A DNA stretch of 64,000 nucleotides from Heligmosomoides polygyrus polygyrus (lineage: Eukaryota; Nematoda; Chromadorea; Rhabditida; Heligmosomidae). The DNA is taken from contig OX377201.1 in assembly GCA_947396885.1 (NCBI GenBank), positions 64,082,983-64,146,982 on the forward strand, in the 5' to 3' direction. This document shows, piece by piece, positions 30,595 through 40,672 of the stretch (the stretch's first letter is position 1; each line of letters opens with the position of its first letter). The position numbers and the translations under genes are program-made. The notes beneath the pieces are model-generated. The model was not told the DNA's origin and ran no database searches. It was given only the letters and a program-made list of their open reading frames with translations.

Positions 30595-30890
30595 ATACTT
30601 CCATCGCCGCGATCAGTTCATGGCCATTCCACCGCACGCTGTCGAATAGTCAAAGGAAACTTCGCCGCGGCGGCCGCAACAGTGGCGGTCGACATGCGCT
30701 ATGGCTTCCCGCGCTCATCGCGGGCATAGCATACTTTTTCGCGCCGCGCGCGGTGTTTAGCGTTTATCCTGGACGAATGCCGTCGCGCTCCCTTGCAGAG
30801 TGATAGGCGATGCGACGAACACTGAGAAGTTCAAGCTCCTTCGCGTCGCTCCGCAAAACTCATCGCGGCGACGGGAAGTATGACGAGGCC
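30595..30890. mobile_element. GC-rich MITE (Harbinger-like), about 296 bp
   Basis: The ends are GGCCGGGGGCATACTTCC...CGCCGCGAT and ATCGCGGCGACGGGAAGTATG...GAGGCC. The flanks are TTA on the left and TAA on the right, so a strict target duplication is not exact. It belongs with the GGCC-ended set at 23.66, 35.24, 39.87 and 62.07 kb. Confidence 0.6.
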
Positions 30891-31399
30891 TAAAGCACAG
30901 AAAATAAGGGCTTGGTGCCTGAAGCAAAAGCTACCATCACGCACAGGCCAGGTAAGTGTGGTGGACCTGTCCTTTCCCTTGTTAATATGCTCGAAGCACT
31001 CCGCATGCTGCTGCAGGATACCAACGAAGCTATGAAACAATTGCTTTTGAGAGACCCCTTCGAATTAAGACCTCAAGATGTTTCCATTGTGGAGGCAGTC
31101 TTCATCAGATGCTGACCAAGTCTACCATATAACAGACTTATCTTCTACGGGGCTCCAGTGTTACGTCACAGTTGACCATCAGAAGACGTACGAAACTTCG
31201 ACTAAGGAAGCCAAGGTATTTGAGATCCGTTCGATTCGTCCTAACATGTACCTCACACCACTGCGCGGATCCTTCAAAATATCGTGATATTAAGATGCTC
31301 AAGGCGCGGTCGACACCCATTCCAAAGCGTGCAATTACATCGCGACTTTAAAGGACGGACCTCATCCCAATCGAACGCCGGGTTACTGTGTCAAAGTCA

Positions 31400-31561
31400 G
31401 GAGTCGGATTTTTCATACCATTTTCACCCCGAATTGAACACTTCAAATCAAATTGGACAGTTTTCACGTCAACTTAGACCTTCCAAATCGAGGGGAGCTT
31501 ACAGGCTAAACTAAGCCCTCTCCAAGATGGTTAGAACAATTTTTTGTTCAACGAAAAGTTA

Positions 31562-31607
<46 letters not shown>

Positions 31608-31620
31608 TTTACTTCAGCTG
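31400..31620. repeat. dispersed repeat R3 with (AAT)n tract
   Basis: The inverse of about 55850-56060 (CAAATCAAATTGGACA, TTTTCACGTCAA, CCTCTCCAAGATGG-like blocks). A clean (AAT)n run spans 31564-31607. Confidence 0.6.
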
Positions 31621-32100
31621 CCGAATAAGTGGAATAATTTTATAAAATTTTTATTTTTCGAGACAAAAATAATAAATTAGATTTATGTTAAGGCGTAGCA
31701 AGGCAGCAATCATGCCGTGCATCAAAAGACTGGATCGCGCCATGCACTCAGAAAGTTCAACGCAACGTTTATCTGATTGATAGTGTAAATGTTGCTTACA
31801 TGCAGTAAGAAAGTTCGGATGCTTTTACAATTATATGTGTTGCACCGCTTACAGGTGTGAAACTGCATACAAAGAGAAATTTTGCAGCCAATCGAATAAA
31901 AATGTCGGTCCAGGTGAGGCGTGACGCAATCTCTGTTTTGATAATATATAACATTTTCAGTTGAAACTCAGCGTTGTCTAAAACGAATTCATCGTTTTTT
32001 AAACCAATTTCAACGTTCTTCTGGAATCTTCTCCCGTTTTATATAAACGGACCTCTCCACTTTTTCTTGTCACTGGGCGATTTGCCATGTCTGCAACACC

Positions 32101-32340
32101 GTGAACAATGATCAAGTTCAAAAAAGCCAGCAATGCGGCCGATACAGTCGATTGTCTCGAAGTCAGAAGAAGATCTTGGTTAAGTTGGTGTTCGTCGACA
32201 GATGGATCATACACGGAGCTGCTCAGATGGCTGGTGTCATAGAGAACACTGCACGAAGAATTATCAACTCGTACAACCGAGAAGGCGAAATAGTTGGGCG
32301 CACTCGCGGAGGTAATGGTTTGAGTTCACACCCAGTCACT
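32101..32340 (+). pseudogene. transposase N-terminal helix-turn-helix relic
   Basis: The frame reads SRLSRSQKKILVKLVFVDRW, then AAQMAGVIENTARRIINSY and GRTRGGNG. This matches the paired-like/homeodomain-like HTH arrangement at the N-terminus of Tc1-mariner superfamily transposases (recognition helix followed by a GRPRGG-like GRTRGG motif). No catalytic domain follows. The family assignment is tentative. Confidence 0.4.
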
Positions 32341-32768
32341 CGTTGCTTCAGCCTCAATTTTCAATCTATGGGTAGCAACGCAAAAAAAAGCTTATTGCTG
32401 AGACTTGCTTCTCATCGAAGAGGTTGTCGAGCGACATCCATTTCTCAAGGATGAAAAAACTCGACGTCTGTATCAGTTTCTACTATTTTCAACGCTCTAA
32501 CAAAACACGACTGTCACACTTAAAGAAAGGCCTTGGCAGATCCACATCACACTTCAAAATACCTGAAGGCCTAAAAAAGGACTTACTTTCACTTGCTCAT
32601 TCTTCTATTTTTGAATAGTTATTGCTGTGTTGTTAGTTGTATTCTGTATTGTTTATTATTTTGTATCACCTGTAGTTTTATCGTTCAATTTGCTTATTTT
32701 GTACTTGCATCGCATTACTACTAGTGTCATGCTCCTGCCTGGGAGTGAGGATTTACAAACCTTTATTA

Positions 32769-33488
32769 TCCTTCTATATATAAAGCAGCAAGCGTGTGTG
32801 TGTGTGTGCGTGTGTGCGTGTGTCTGTCCGTCCGTCACACTTGAGCGGCAGCCGAACACGTCGGCGACCGTGCATGGCGAGCCGCAGACGTGCCGAACAC
32901 GTCGACGATCGTCCATGGCGAGCCGTAGACGTGCCGAACACGTAGGTAACCGTGCATGGCGAGCCGTAGACGTGCCGAACACGTCGGCGGCACGAAACTT
33001 CGGCCCTGGGGGTAGTCGAGATCGCTGAACAAGAATCTGAAGTCGGCCAATCGATATCGATCGATATTATCGATTTTTTGAGGATGGCACTCAAGTGGTG
33101 CGAAACTTCGGCCCTGGGGTAATCGAGATCGCTGAACAAGAATCTGAAGTCGACCAATCGATATCGATCGATATTATCGATTTTTTGAGGATGGCGCTTA
33201 AGTGGCGCGAAACTTCGGCTCTGGGGGTAATCGAGGTCGCTGAACACGAATCTGAAGTCGACCAATCGATATCGATCGATATTATAGATTTTTTGAGGAT
33301 GGCGCTCAAGTGGCGCGAAACTTCGGCTCTGGGGTAATCGAGATCGCTGAACACGAATCTGAGGTCGGATCAATCGATCCATCTCGATTAACATAAAAGT
33401 CAGAAGGCCTAGGGAAGAATAGGAAACCCGTAGCGGCCATGGCGTCCTATTGTCGGGGTTTGGGGGCGAAGCCCCCAACCACGACTGG
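32769..33488 (+). mobile_element. non-autonomous Helitron, canonical ends, 720 bp
   Basis: The 5' end is TCCTTCTATATATAAAGC and the 3' end CTGG (CTRR). A GGGGGCGAAGCCCCC hairpin lies 8 nt before the 3' tip. It is inserted between A and T with no duplication, as shown by the empty copy at 34560-34716 (CTTTATTA|TTAGTCTAC). The interior holds a GT-rich run, a minisatellite of about 41 bp, and about four units of a 108-bp repeat carrying ATCGATATCGATCGATATT. No Rep/helicase is encoded, so it depended on an element elsewhere. Confidence 0.9.
33010..33365. repeat. 108-bp tandem repeat inside the Helitron
   Basis: About 3.5 units contain ATCGCTGAACAAGAATCTGA, the palindromic CAATCGATATCGATCGATAT and GATTTTTTGAGGATGGC. 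The paired frames on both strands here are repeat artefacts. Confidence 0.8.
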
Positions 33489-33729
33489 TTAGTCTATGTT
33501 ATATACAACAACCATCTAGCAAGAGTGCAGTTAGGGAGCTGCCAACCTTCCAACCCATGTAGGGGCGTGGCTTCCAGAGGCGGTCGCCACTATACCGTGA
33601 CATGCCCTTCCTTTCGAATTTGTCGGTCTCGACAAAAATATACAACACAATAATTTTTAAATAACAACAAAAAACAAATATTCACTCCAATGATGAATTA
33701 AAATGATGGGTCGATGGACATAGAGACGA

Positions 33730-34080
33730 TTATGGGAGGATTCCCTCCAGTACGCACAGGGCAAAATTTGTGCATAAGCCTAGGGCCAGGTCATAGGTCC
33801 TCTGGATCATGCGCCTTCGAGGCATTGCTCGAATCGCTGCCCGCATATTGCCACCGGCCTTGCTTGGAGCCACCGCATCTCTAGAGCCGTCGACCATAGC
33901 ATCTCTGGAGCACGTTTCATCGGCGTGACCCATATTGGCGACCAGGATTAAGTCCTTGTTCGCCATCATTGCCATCGCATCGTCTTGCTCCTGACAAGTC
34001 AAGAGTGCTTGTCTGAGTTCTGTTACCTTTTCTTCCAAGGGATCAGTTCGAGCACTGGTATCTCCGCATAGCTCCTTCAA
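33730..34080 (-). CDS. unrecognised 116-codon ORF
   Basis: The protein begins MKELCGDTSARTDPLEEKVT and is predicted to be helical and coiled-coil-like near its start (EEKVTELRQALLTCQEQDDA), with Arg-rich and Met-rich segments later. It shows no family motif that I recognise. It could be a relic of a gag-like or ORF1-like transposon protein. It lies just after repeat R4, and no splice or promoter signal is evident. Confidence 0.2.
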   Translation of the reverse strand: MKELCGDTSARTDPLEEKVTELRQALLTCQEQDDAMAMMANKDLILVANMGHADETCSRDAMVDGSRDAVAPSKAGGNMRAAIRAMPRRRMIQRTYDLALGLCTNFALCVLEGILP

Positions 34081-34559
34081 ATATTGATTAGATACCGTTA
34101 TGAATTTGGTTAATGTTAAATCGTTATTCTACCAATCGTTACTTTTCCGACCTTCTGGTGAAAATGTTTAAAGTTACCTCGAAATGAGTTTTTGCGGGAG
34201 CGTATTCACTTTCGTAGTCATAGTCCGAATTTCCCTATGTCCTTATCAGTTCTACGGACATTGTTATATTCTGTAAAATGTCAAAAATATTTCGAAATCG
34301 TTATGACTTTACCTTTTGGCAAACGACGCGGCTTAGAACAAAACTTGCTATTTCGTTATTCATTTTCTTCCAGTAAAATCGTACGTGAATCTTACTGCAA
34401 TGTATTTTTACTGCTCAAGTAACCTCCAGCAAAGGGGTTTTCGTGATTCTGCTACAAAATCTCTTTTTGGTGACATTCGTCTACTTTACCTAACCGAATA
34501 TTTTTCCCTTCGTTATAATATAGGGCGTTATTTTGAATGCAATAGATTTTTATGCCGTG

Positions 34560-34716
34560 TCATGCTCCTGCCTGGGAGTGAGGATTTACAAACCTTTATT
34601 ATTAGTCTACATTATATACAACAACCATCTAGCAAGAATGTAGTTAGGGAGACTGTCAACCTTCCAACCCATGTAGGGGCGTGGCTTACAGAGGCGGTCG
34701 CCACTATACCGTGACA
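34560..34716. repeat. dispersed repeat R4, empty-site copy
   Basis: Reads CTTTATTATTAGTCTAC across the point where the Helitron sits in the 32728-33655 copy. Both copies end CGGTCGCCACTATACCGTGA. Confidence 0.88.
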
Positions 34717-34719
34717 GAG

Positions 34720-34830
34720 GGAACCCCAGGATGAAGGCAGTTTTAACACGGGTGCGTCACTTGAGCCACACCTTGGAGTCCTTTCCCCTGCCCAATTCTG
34801 TGTTCTCCTCCGCGTCAGCTTTCAAGGCTT
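34720..34830. repeat. T2 interior fragment
   Basis: CACACCTTGGAGTCCTTTCC and CTCCTCCGCGTCAG match the interior of the T2 MITEs at 24.65 and 26.9 kb. It directly abuts repeat R4. Confidence 0.55.
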
Positions 34831-35240
34831 TTCGAGATTTCAAAGTTTATGCTCTGGCTAGGAACGGCGAAATAGTGCACATCGGTGGGAGACGCGCACT
34901 CTGCATCTCTCACCAGCGCGCGCTATTTCGCAAGGCCCTGGGCGATCCGAACTTAATATAACGCGCTCACAAGACATTTCCGCAAATAACGACTGGATGT
35001 TCCTTCTCCCCATGGCGGATTACTCCTAGTAGACCTATTTTGGACAAGATTTAGTGCGGTACACTAAGTACACTAGTACCCTTTTCTCTTCATAGTCTTT
35101 AATCTAATATCGATCAGTACATCACTCTGCAAGCTAACTAGTTCATTGTGCGCGTGTCACTATAATAATCCCCACTCTGGCCAATAGCGATAGTAACATT
35201 GACATCGCACAAATAATATTACTGTAATTAGTTCGCCTAA

Positions 35241-35373
35241 AAGGCGCCACACACTTCCGCGGCAACGCCGCTATGAAGAAGGATAGGGCAGGGACCCCGT
35301 CGGCGGCGCTTTCTGCGTCCCTGCCCTATGATTAAGGATAGGGCAGCGGCAACGCCGCAGAAGTGTGCGGCCT
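35241..35373. mobile_element. GC-rich MITE with TAA duplication, 133 bp
   Basis: TAA at 35238-35240 and 35374-35376. The ends AAGGCGCCACACACTTC and GAAGTGTGCGGCCT are followed by CGGCAACGCCGC on both sides and GATAGGGCAGGGA/TCCCTGCCCTAT inside. Close relative of the MITE at 39873-40013. Confidence 0.78.
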
Positions 35374-35943
35374 TAACGTTCGGAGTTGTGCGATGCAGCC
35401 ACACGGTCCTGCGACGACCAACTGTATAAGATGACCTGAATATGACCTACGTCGGGCTAGCCGCGACTGATGCCGGAGTGGCGTTCTTCCGCCCGCCTTT
35501 TAACAGAGGCGTTGCAAATGTCTGCGTCTCCACTATCTTGTAAGGCAGCCGCTGGACTCTCGAGCAAACCCAGGGGTTGTGGTGGGCGGGCCAGGGACAA
35601 GGGGCGGAACGAGTGATATCATACGAGCAGGGTGCGCCTAATTGTTGGAAAAGGGTTCATGCGAGTTTAAACTGTTGTGACAGTCGAGCCAAGATCTTAA
35701 TCCCTTGCCATGGAAAATGATTAACAACTGATGCAGAACAAGGCGATCAAGTTTTTGTCAAGCGATTCCTTCGATCAAGTAATTTCCTCTGGGTCAACAG
35801 CAAAACGTCTTCAACGCAGTGCACTCCGTATTTCAAGTATTTCTGGTTTCCGGTCATCTTCCAGCTCTTCTGTTCTTAGCGTTTTTCCGTCTTCAGCTTA
35901 TCTCAGAAACATTTCCGCACATCTCTTACAAATATGCATCCAG

Positions 35944-36152
35944 GGATCGGATTCATCAACGACTTACATAACTTTAACAGAGAATTCACTGTGGAAAAAT
36001 TAGATACCGCGGCTTATCGCTCACCATATCGCTTGTTAAGCCGCGCTATCAGGGACTTCGGCTGTAATTTTCTCTGTTAAATTTTCTCTATTTTCTCTAT
36101 TAATTTCTCTGTTAATTCTCTGCTGTAGGTCGTTGATGAATCCGTCCCCAGG
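35944..36152. mobile_element. palindromic MITE with CGGATTCATCAACG ends
   Basis: The ends GATCGGATTCATCAACGACT and GTCGTTGATGAATCCGTCC enclose CTCTGTTAA-rich arms. A half copy lies at 61432-61550, and a related palindrome with AGATTCATCAACG ends lies at 55141-55303. Confidence 0.65.
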
Positions 36153-36357
36153 CCGCCCCCACAATATCCCGTAGAGGTAGTAAGTTGAGTGCCGTGTTCC
36201 TCAAACGGATATACTAACACCGACCTTTGTCCTTTATGCTTAGCATTGAGGCGCGTTGATTCATATTTTTTCTACACAGTGCTTTAAAAGAACTGCCCAG
36301 AACAATGGAAAAAAAAGAAAAAAACGACTTTCATAAAATGTATTTTCAGTACCATTC

Positions 36358-36903
36358 ATGAGTAACCCTACGACTCACCGAGGAAGTGTTAAAATGAAAA
36401 AGGTTCGTCTGATGGGAGGTGGCGGAACGATCGGGTCAAGTGAGAAAATAAGACCAACACGTATTCTTGTAGTGCAGAACATTGTCTTCCAAATACTGTT
36501 AAAAAACTGCGCAAAAAATTACAAACCTAAGCGGAGAGAACAAGTGCGCAAATGGCTACTTTTTCACTTTTTTACTTTTCACTTCAACGACCTAAAAATT
36601 GACAAAATGCATGATGCAAAAAGAGATGCAATACATGTTCTGATAGAGCTAATCATTCTCTTTCGAAAGCTATGCAGCGCTGTACAAGAGACCGCCGGCG
36701 AAATCTGCAGTGAATCGTTGAAAAAAAACGGCGGGGACTTATGGGACAACCTAATATTTTACTCCGGAAAGCTGGAAAAGCGGTTACGTTCACTCGCAAT
36801 GAAGAAGACGGTTCCTTTAAACAAATCGTCTCAAACACACTTTCGTGCGACTGCGATCGCGTTTTACCTTGCATTCGGGCTGGCATGCTACGATTATTTT
36901 TAA
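36358..36903 (+). CDS. hypothetical 181-residue ORF
   Basis: A strong acceptor TATTTTCAG ends 8 nt before the ATG, which could be a spliced-leader or cis acceptor. The protein is basic (MSNPTTHRGSVKMKKVRLMG start) with a predicted helical centre (HVLIELIILFRKLCSAVQ) and a hydrophobic end (ATAIAFYLAFGLACYDYF). No family is recognised. No clear poly(A) signal is seen before the mariner remnant that begins at 36965. It may be a real short gene, one exon of a larger gene, or chance. Confidence 0.3.
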   Translation: MSNPTTHRGSVKMKKVRLMGGGGTIGSSEKIRPTRILVVQNIVFQILLKNCAKNYKPKRREQVRKWLLFHFFTFHFNDLKIDKMHDAKRDAIHVLIELIILFRKLCSAVQETAGEICSESLKKNGGDLWDNLIFYSGKLEKRLRSLAMKKTVPLNKSSQTHFRATAIAFYLAFGLACYDYF

Positions 36904-36964
36904 TCTTTGTTTTATTTTTTAAAATCTTTATTTAATTTTTTCTTTGTTTGCGATTATAATATTA

Positions 36965-37842
36965 AGGGGAGGGGGCAAAATTAATGAGACTCAATGCCGT
37001 GTCCATATATCTCGTGACTGCAGTCTTGTTTCGTGCTTGTCATATTTGTATGTTTGTATGCTACTTACTGAAGGCCACCTGAGAAGTTACCACTTCCGCC
37101 CTTTCCAGAAGCATGCCAAAACCCCAGTCTGTCTCATGCCGAAACCCCAGTCTGACGAGTCGACCTGTGTCGCGCAAATCTCGCCCAATTCCCAACCCCA
37201 AGCAGCCTGGACTCAATAGTGAGATGAGAAGTACGTCTTGTACCTTAATCCTGCCAGGCAGCCAGTCTGGGTGAGGCCTGTTGGCCCGTTACCGACCTTC
37301 GTTTGGCGAGATGTTCACGGCGAGAAGCACCTTCAGAGCTTTTGGGTCTGCGCCCATGGACCGGTATATTAGAACCTGTTTACCAAAAGCACGACGATGG
37401 ACTCCAAGGCAATGGTAAACGGAATAGAAGAGATGGACCTACGACTCGAACTTATTCGGTCGCAGCGCTTCAAGAAGGTCCTCCTCTTCGACAACGCCGC
37501 ACCCCATCGGGAACAAGTAACCACAGATGAGTTTGGCCAGTTGGGCTACGTTCATATGCCTCACCCACCGTATTCGCCGGACATCCTTCCATGCGACTAC
37601 CACTACTTCTTGAGACTCCCTGGTCGGAAGGGACACAAGAACCCAAGCAGTCCTTGACAACCATATCGAGCAGCTGACCAATACCAGGCAGTTCTGGAAG
37701 GACGGGATCAGCAAGTTGGCCGAGCGATAGCAGCAAGCCATTGACCTTAATGCCGAACGCACTCCTCAGCATCGTTGATTTGTAATTGAGTTATAAAGAG
37801 ATAAAGAATTTTTTTCAATTTGTCTCATTAACCCCCCCCCCC
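36965..37842 (+). mobile_element. degraded mariner with G/C-run ends, 878 bp
   Basis: TA flanks at 36963-36964 and 37843-37844. The ends share a G-run followed by TTAATGAGAC (left AGGGGAGGGGGCAAAA, then TTAATGAGAC; right GTCTCATTAACCCCCCCCCC). It is shorter than an intact mariner of about 1.3 kb, so it carries internal deletions. Confidence 0.75.
37303..37775 (+). pseudogene. mariner transposase C-terminal relic
   Basis: Contains LLFDNAAPH (second catalytic Asp), HPPYSPDILPCDYHYF (third catalytic Asp in CDYH), then after a frameshift near 37600 FWKDGISKLAER and QQAIDLNAE. This is the C-terminal signature of D,D34D mariner transposases. The N-terminal DNA-binding half is not recognisable. Confidence 0.75.
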
Positions 37843-37895
37843 TAATAATACCAGACGTTTGGCGGCCATTAGGACGTCTGGTATTTAACATTAAA

Positions 37896-38320
37896 CATTA
37901 AAGGATAGGGGTAAAGGACGGCGTTGCTCAATGTCTTTTGGGATGTATCCCGAAAAAAGAAATCTGGTATAGGATGCACGCGGCAGCCGGCATCCTATAC
38001 CAGATTTCTGGGTAGCCTCCTCCGGGTTCGCAGCACGCGCACTCAAGCTGCATTATTCCCCAAAATTCAAAACATGAAAAAATTAAAATATTCTTGCTTA
38101 TTTCAATAGTTTTTTTTTCAGGAACAGTCCTAATCGAGAGTATAAGACCTGCAACAATAGAGAATACTAAGGATAAATATGATAAGTTCACTGAGAATGA
38201 AGTCCGTTGAAAATTCCGTTAAATTGTTGTAAAAATTTCCGTTAAGTCTTTAAGCTAGATTTTGACGAAAAACGCCGTTAATTCGTCAAATTTGTTAAAT
38301 CGTTAACAGTCAAATGTGCA
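37896..38320 (-). repeat. SINE-containing composite repeat, internally deleted copy
   Basis: Minus-strand copy of the 60640-61190 repeat. 38320-38100 matches its 5' module (GTTAAATCGTTAACAGTCAA inverted, GGAACAGTCCTAAT), and 38050-37896 matches the SINE body (GAGGAGGCTACC, ACGCCGTCCTTTACC). A CTGGTATAGGATGC inverted repeat at 37965-38010 marks a local rearrangement. Confidence 0.6.
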
Positions 38321-38559
38321 TCCTTGCTCCGTACCGTCCAGTAACGCCATTGGCTTTTGCTACGCAGTACTTCTGCCCTCAGTTTGCTCCTCTGCAACTG
38401 TTCTCATGCCCAAAAGCTTGCATTACCGGAAATCGTTGACACGTCGTCCGAATGCTTACGCCAGTTTCCTCCTTCACTCGTTTCTTCTTACTGGATCTAT
38501 TAATAATTGCTGGTCTTGCAATAGTCGAGTAGTTTGTTTAGCGTAGCCAAGATTGGTAC

Positions 38560-38610
38560 AAGGCTTTATTTCGGCTGACGTTTCGGCGTTGTCGCCTTCT
38601 TCAGAGCCTT
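38560..38610 (-). ncRNA. hammerhead-ribozyme-like motif
   Basis: On the minus strand: AAGGCT (5' stem I), CUGAAGA, a GGCG-ACAA-CGCC stem-loop, GAAA, a short spacer, and AGCCTT (3' stem I). This has the CUGANGA...GAAA core layout of type I hammerheads, as found in Penelope-like and other retroelements. Stem III is not well formed: ACGUC follows directly and the nearest usable cleavage triplet is AUA. Function is therefore doubtful. Confidence 0.35.
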
Positions 38611-38718
38611 TATGAGTGGACAAATGAGCCCACTGACACCCTAGCTGAACGGAAGATGGGTGAATGAATTGCTGGTCTGCCTTTATTGGTCTTCCCGCAT
38701 TCTCCTCCCTCCTCCCTC

Positions 38719-38736
38719 CCCCCCCCCCCCCCCCCC
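38719..38736. repeat. poly(C) tract
   Basis: A run of about 18 C within a pyrimidine-rich stretch (TCCTCCCTCC...). Confidence 0.75.
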
Positions 38737-38964
38737 ACCTTCCTGGTCCCAGCTCCAGCCCCACTTCCTTATTTCCACTACTGACCCCTTACTGCTCTCT
38801 TTTTGCTGGTTTCCCGTCCTGGTCCCCCCTTCAGGTTGTTCCTTTCATACCTGGTCGCTCTCCTGGTCCATTCTGGGGGTCCCACTTAGTTCCCTTCTTC
38901 ACCATCCCCTTAGTGGTTCTCCCATGCTCACGGCAGACGTCGGTGACGCGTATTCGGAACCAGG

Positions 38965-39355
38965 ATGCTCAGAAACGCGCGCAGTTGCCGCTGTGTCAGG
39001 TAGGAGGAGGCTGCGCTTTCTCTGCTGCAGCAGCATCCCTGTTGAACGGCAAACGTTGCCCGCGCGAGTTACGCAGAGGCGCATCTCGCGCAGGTAGCAT
39101 TTTCCGTTTAAGATAGGATAATGGTGAATTCTGAATGCGGCTGTTCGTCGTACGACGACGGTGCCACCTCTTCTGACCCCAGACGCTTGTTGCGCCTCGA
39201 AGGCACCGTCTTCTGGATTCAAACGCTCAGAAGCACGTGCAGATGCCGCTGTGTCAAGCAGGAGGAGGCTGTGCTTCCTCGGCTGCAGCAGCATCCCATG
39301 TTGAACGGCACATTTTGTCGCGCAGGGTCCGATGAGGCGTATCTCACGCAGGTTT
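38965..39355. repeat. direct repeat pair of about 135 bp
   Basis: 38965-39100 and 39220-39355 share GCCGCTGTGTCA, GGAGGAGGCTG, CTGCAGCAGCATCCC and TTGAACGGCA, spaced about 255 bp apart. Confidence 0.65.
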
Positions 39356-39407
39356 GATCACTTAACGTCATCAAAGGCTGACTCAATTATATAGTGGTAG
39401 ATAATAT

Positions 39408-39694
39408 GGGCGCGGGTAGCGCAGTCGGAGGAGGCGCGACTGTCGCGTGCACCCGATACCAGATTCCTGGTTCGGATTTCCCGCCCAGGCCAACCAAGCC
39501 TTCCATCCCTCCGGTTTCGGTGAATTGGTACCAGACGTGTCTGGGAAGGATAAAGCGCTGACTTGTTCACCGGCTGGCCACCGCAAGTCATTGTATGGCC
39601 AAATACGCACTCATGTCGCCTCCACGACATCCCGTAGAAGTAGAATGCGCTGGCGCATCCCAGAAGGGATTGAGTAACGCCGTCCTGTATCCTT
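39408..39694 (+). mobile_element. tRNA-derived SINE family S1, copy 1
   Basis: Starts GGGCGCGGGTAGCGCAGTCGG (A box) with B box TGGTTCGGATT about 50 nt later, then a tRNA-unrelated body (CCAAGCCTTCCATCCCT, GTCTGGGAAGGATAAAG, CGTAGAAGTAGAAT) ending TCCTTTA. The same family lies at 60904-61185. Transcription by Pol III is inferred from the boxes. Confidence 0.8.
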
Positions 39695-39872
39695 TAGATA
39701 GATATACCCCTATTTCTAGGGAAATGTATTGATGAATCTGTCCACCATATGCATGAACACGATATCCACACCGAAGGCTACGATACAACAGAGACTACGG
39801 CTGGCACTAGTGGTCAGATTTTATCCCACATGCTCTGTTTATACACCATTATGACGCGACGGTCTGCTGTTA

Positions 39873-40013
39873 AGGCCCCCATAGTTCTGCGGCAACGCCG
39901 CTCGCCGCTATGGTTAAGGATAGGGCAGGGATACCGCCGGCGGCGAGCTCTGCGTCTCTGCCCTATGGTTAAGCATAGGCCCGCGGCGCTGCCGCAGAAC
40001 TCTGTGGGGGCCT
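39873..40013. mobile_element. GC-rich MITE with TTA duplication, 141 bp
   Basis: TTA at 39870-39872 and 40014-40016. The ends AGGCCCCCATAGTTCTGCGG and CCGCAGAACTCTGTGGGGGC flank GGATAGGGCAGGGA/TCTGCCCTATGG. The TTA/TAA duplications match PIF/Harbinger behaviour. Confidence 0.85.
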
Positions 40014-40019
40014 TTAGAG

Positions 40020-40672
40020 TGTAAACTTGGCCAAACACATGAGGGTTGTGCGTGTCACCCCGCAATATTTCGCAAATGGGGATTTATTTTGTGTTGCTTC
40101 CTCTCAACACATTCGTGGCAGGTCACACCTAAGCGTAAGGAAGTAGCCTTTCGAACTTAGGCGAGGTATTCCTTCTTTCAGTAACCGCCTTCGTTGCTTC
40201 TATAACTACAGACTGGTCCACCATAATACCGCAGCAATTTGTAGAGTGACGAAGGCTTTAAGAATGTCTTTTGCCTTATCGTTTTTACCATCTAACTTGA
40301 CATGCAGTATACAGCAAATTGCATCATACGACTGAGAAGAGTAGATGTTTTGGAGCATCAAAAGTAATTAAGGAACAAAACTGGATAACTTTCGCTCGAA
40401 ATACTGAATAGCAGAAAGGAGGGAGAATGGGCTTTTTTCAGACTAAGCAGATCCTTGAAACCAAATGTGAAAACACAAAAAGCAATCTACATAACACAGT
40501 GTATAAAGTCAGGTGCCTTAATACATTATAATATAGCTAGTATGATCTTCGCGGTTGTCGAAGTGCTTCTGAAATCATTCTACAAGTCGATGCTGCTGTG
40601 GGAGGCGATATAATGCTTTGGCCGTATCTGTAATCCATGAGTATTGATCAAAACTTGTAACCATTAGGAAAT
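40020..40672. other. probable 3' UTR of the CR1 LINE plus unknown flank
   Basis: It lies downstream (minus strand) of the CR1 stop codon at 40673. No distinct 3' end could be placed and no other gene is seen. Confidence 0.35.

Larger units (their letters stand above)
32728..33655. repeat. dispersed repeat R4, copy with Helitron insertion
   Basis: CATGCTCCTGCCTGGGAGTG...CTTTATTA before and TTAGTCTATGTTATATACAA...CACTATACCGTGACA after the Helitron match the uninterrupted copy at 34560-34716. Confidence 0.85.

Noticed and set aside
32774..33478. A 234-codon minus-strand frame with repeated IDRYRLVDFRF/DWSTSDSCSA-type blocks
   Set aside because: It follows the 108-bp tandem repeat inside the Helitron. 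Open frames on both strands arise because the repeat has few stops.
38660..39116. Pro/Ser-rich frames of 145-150 codons
   Set aside because: They are produced by the pyrimidine-rich and poly(C) stretch and the 135-bp direct repeat. No domain content.
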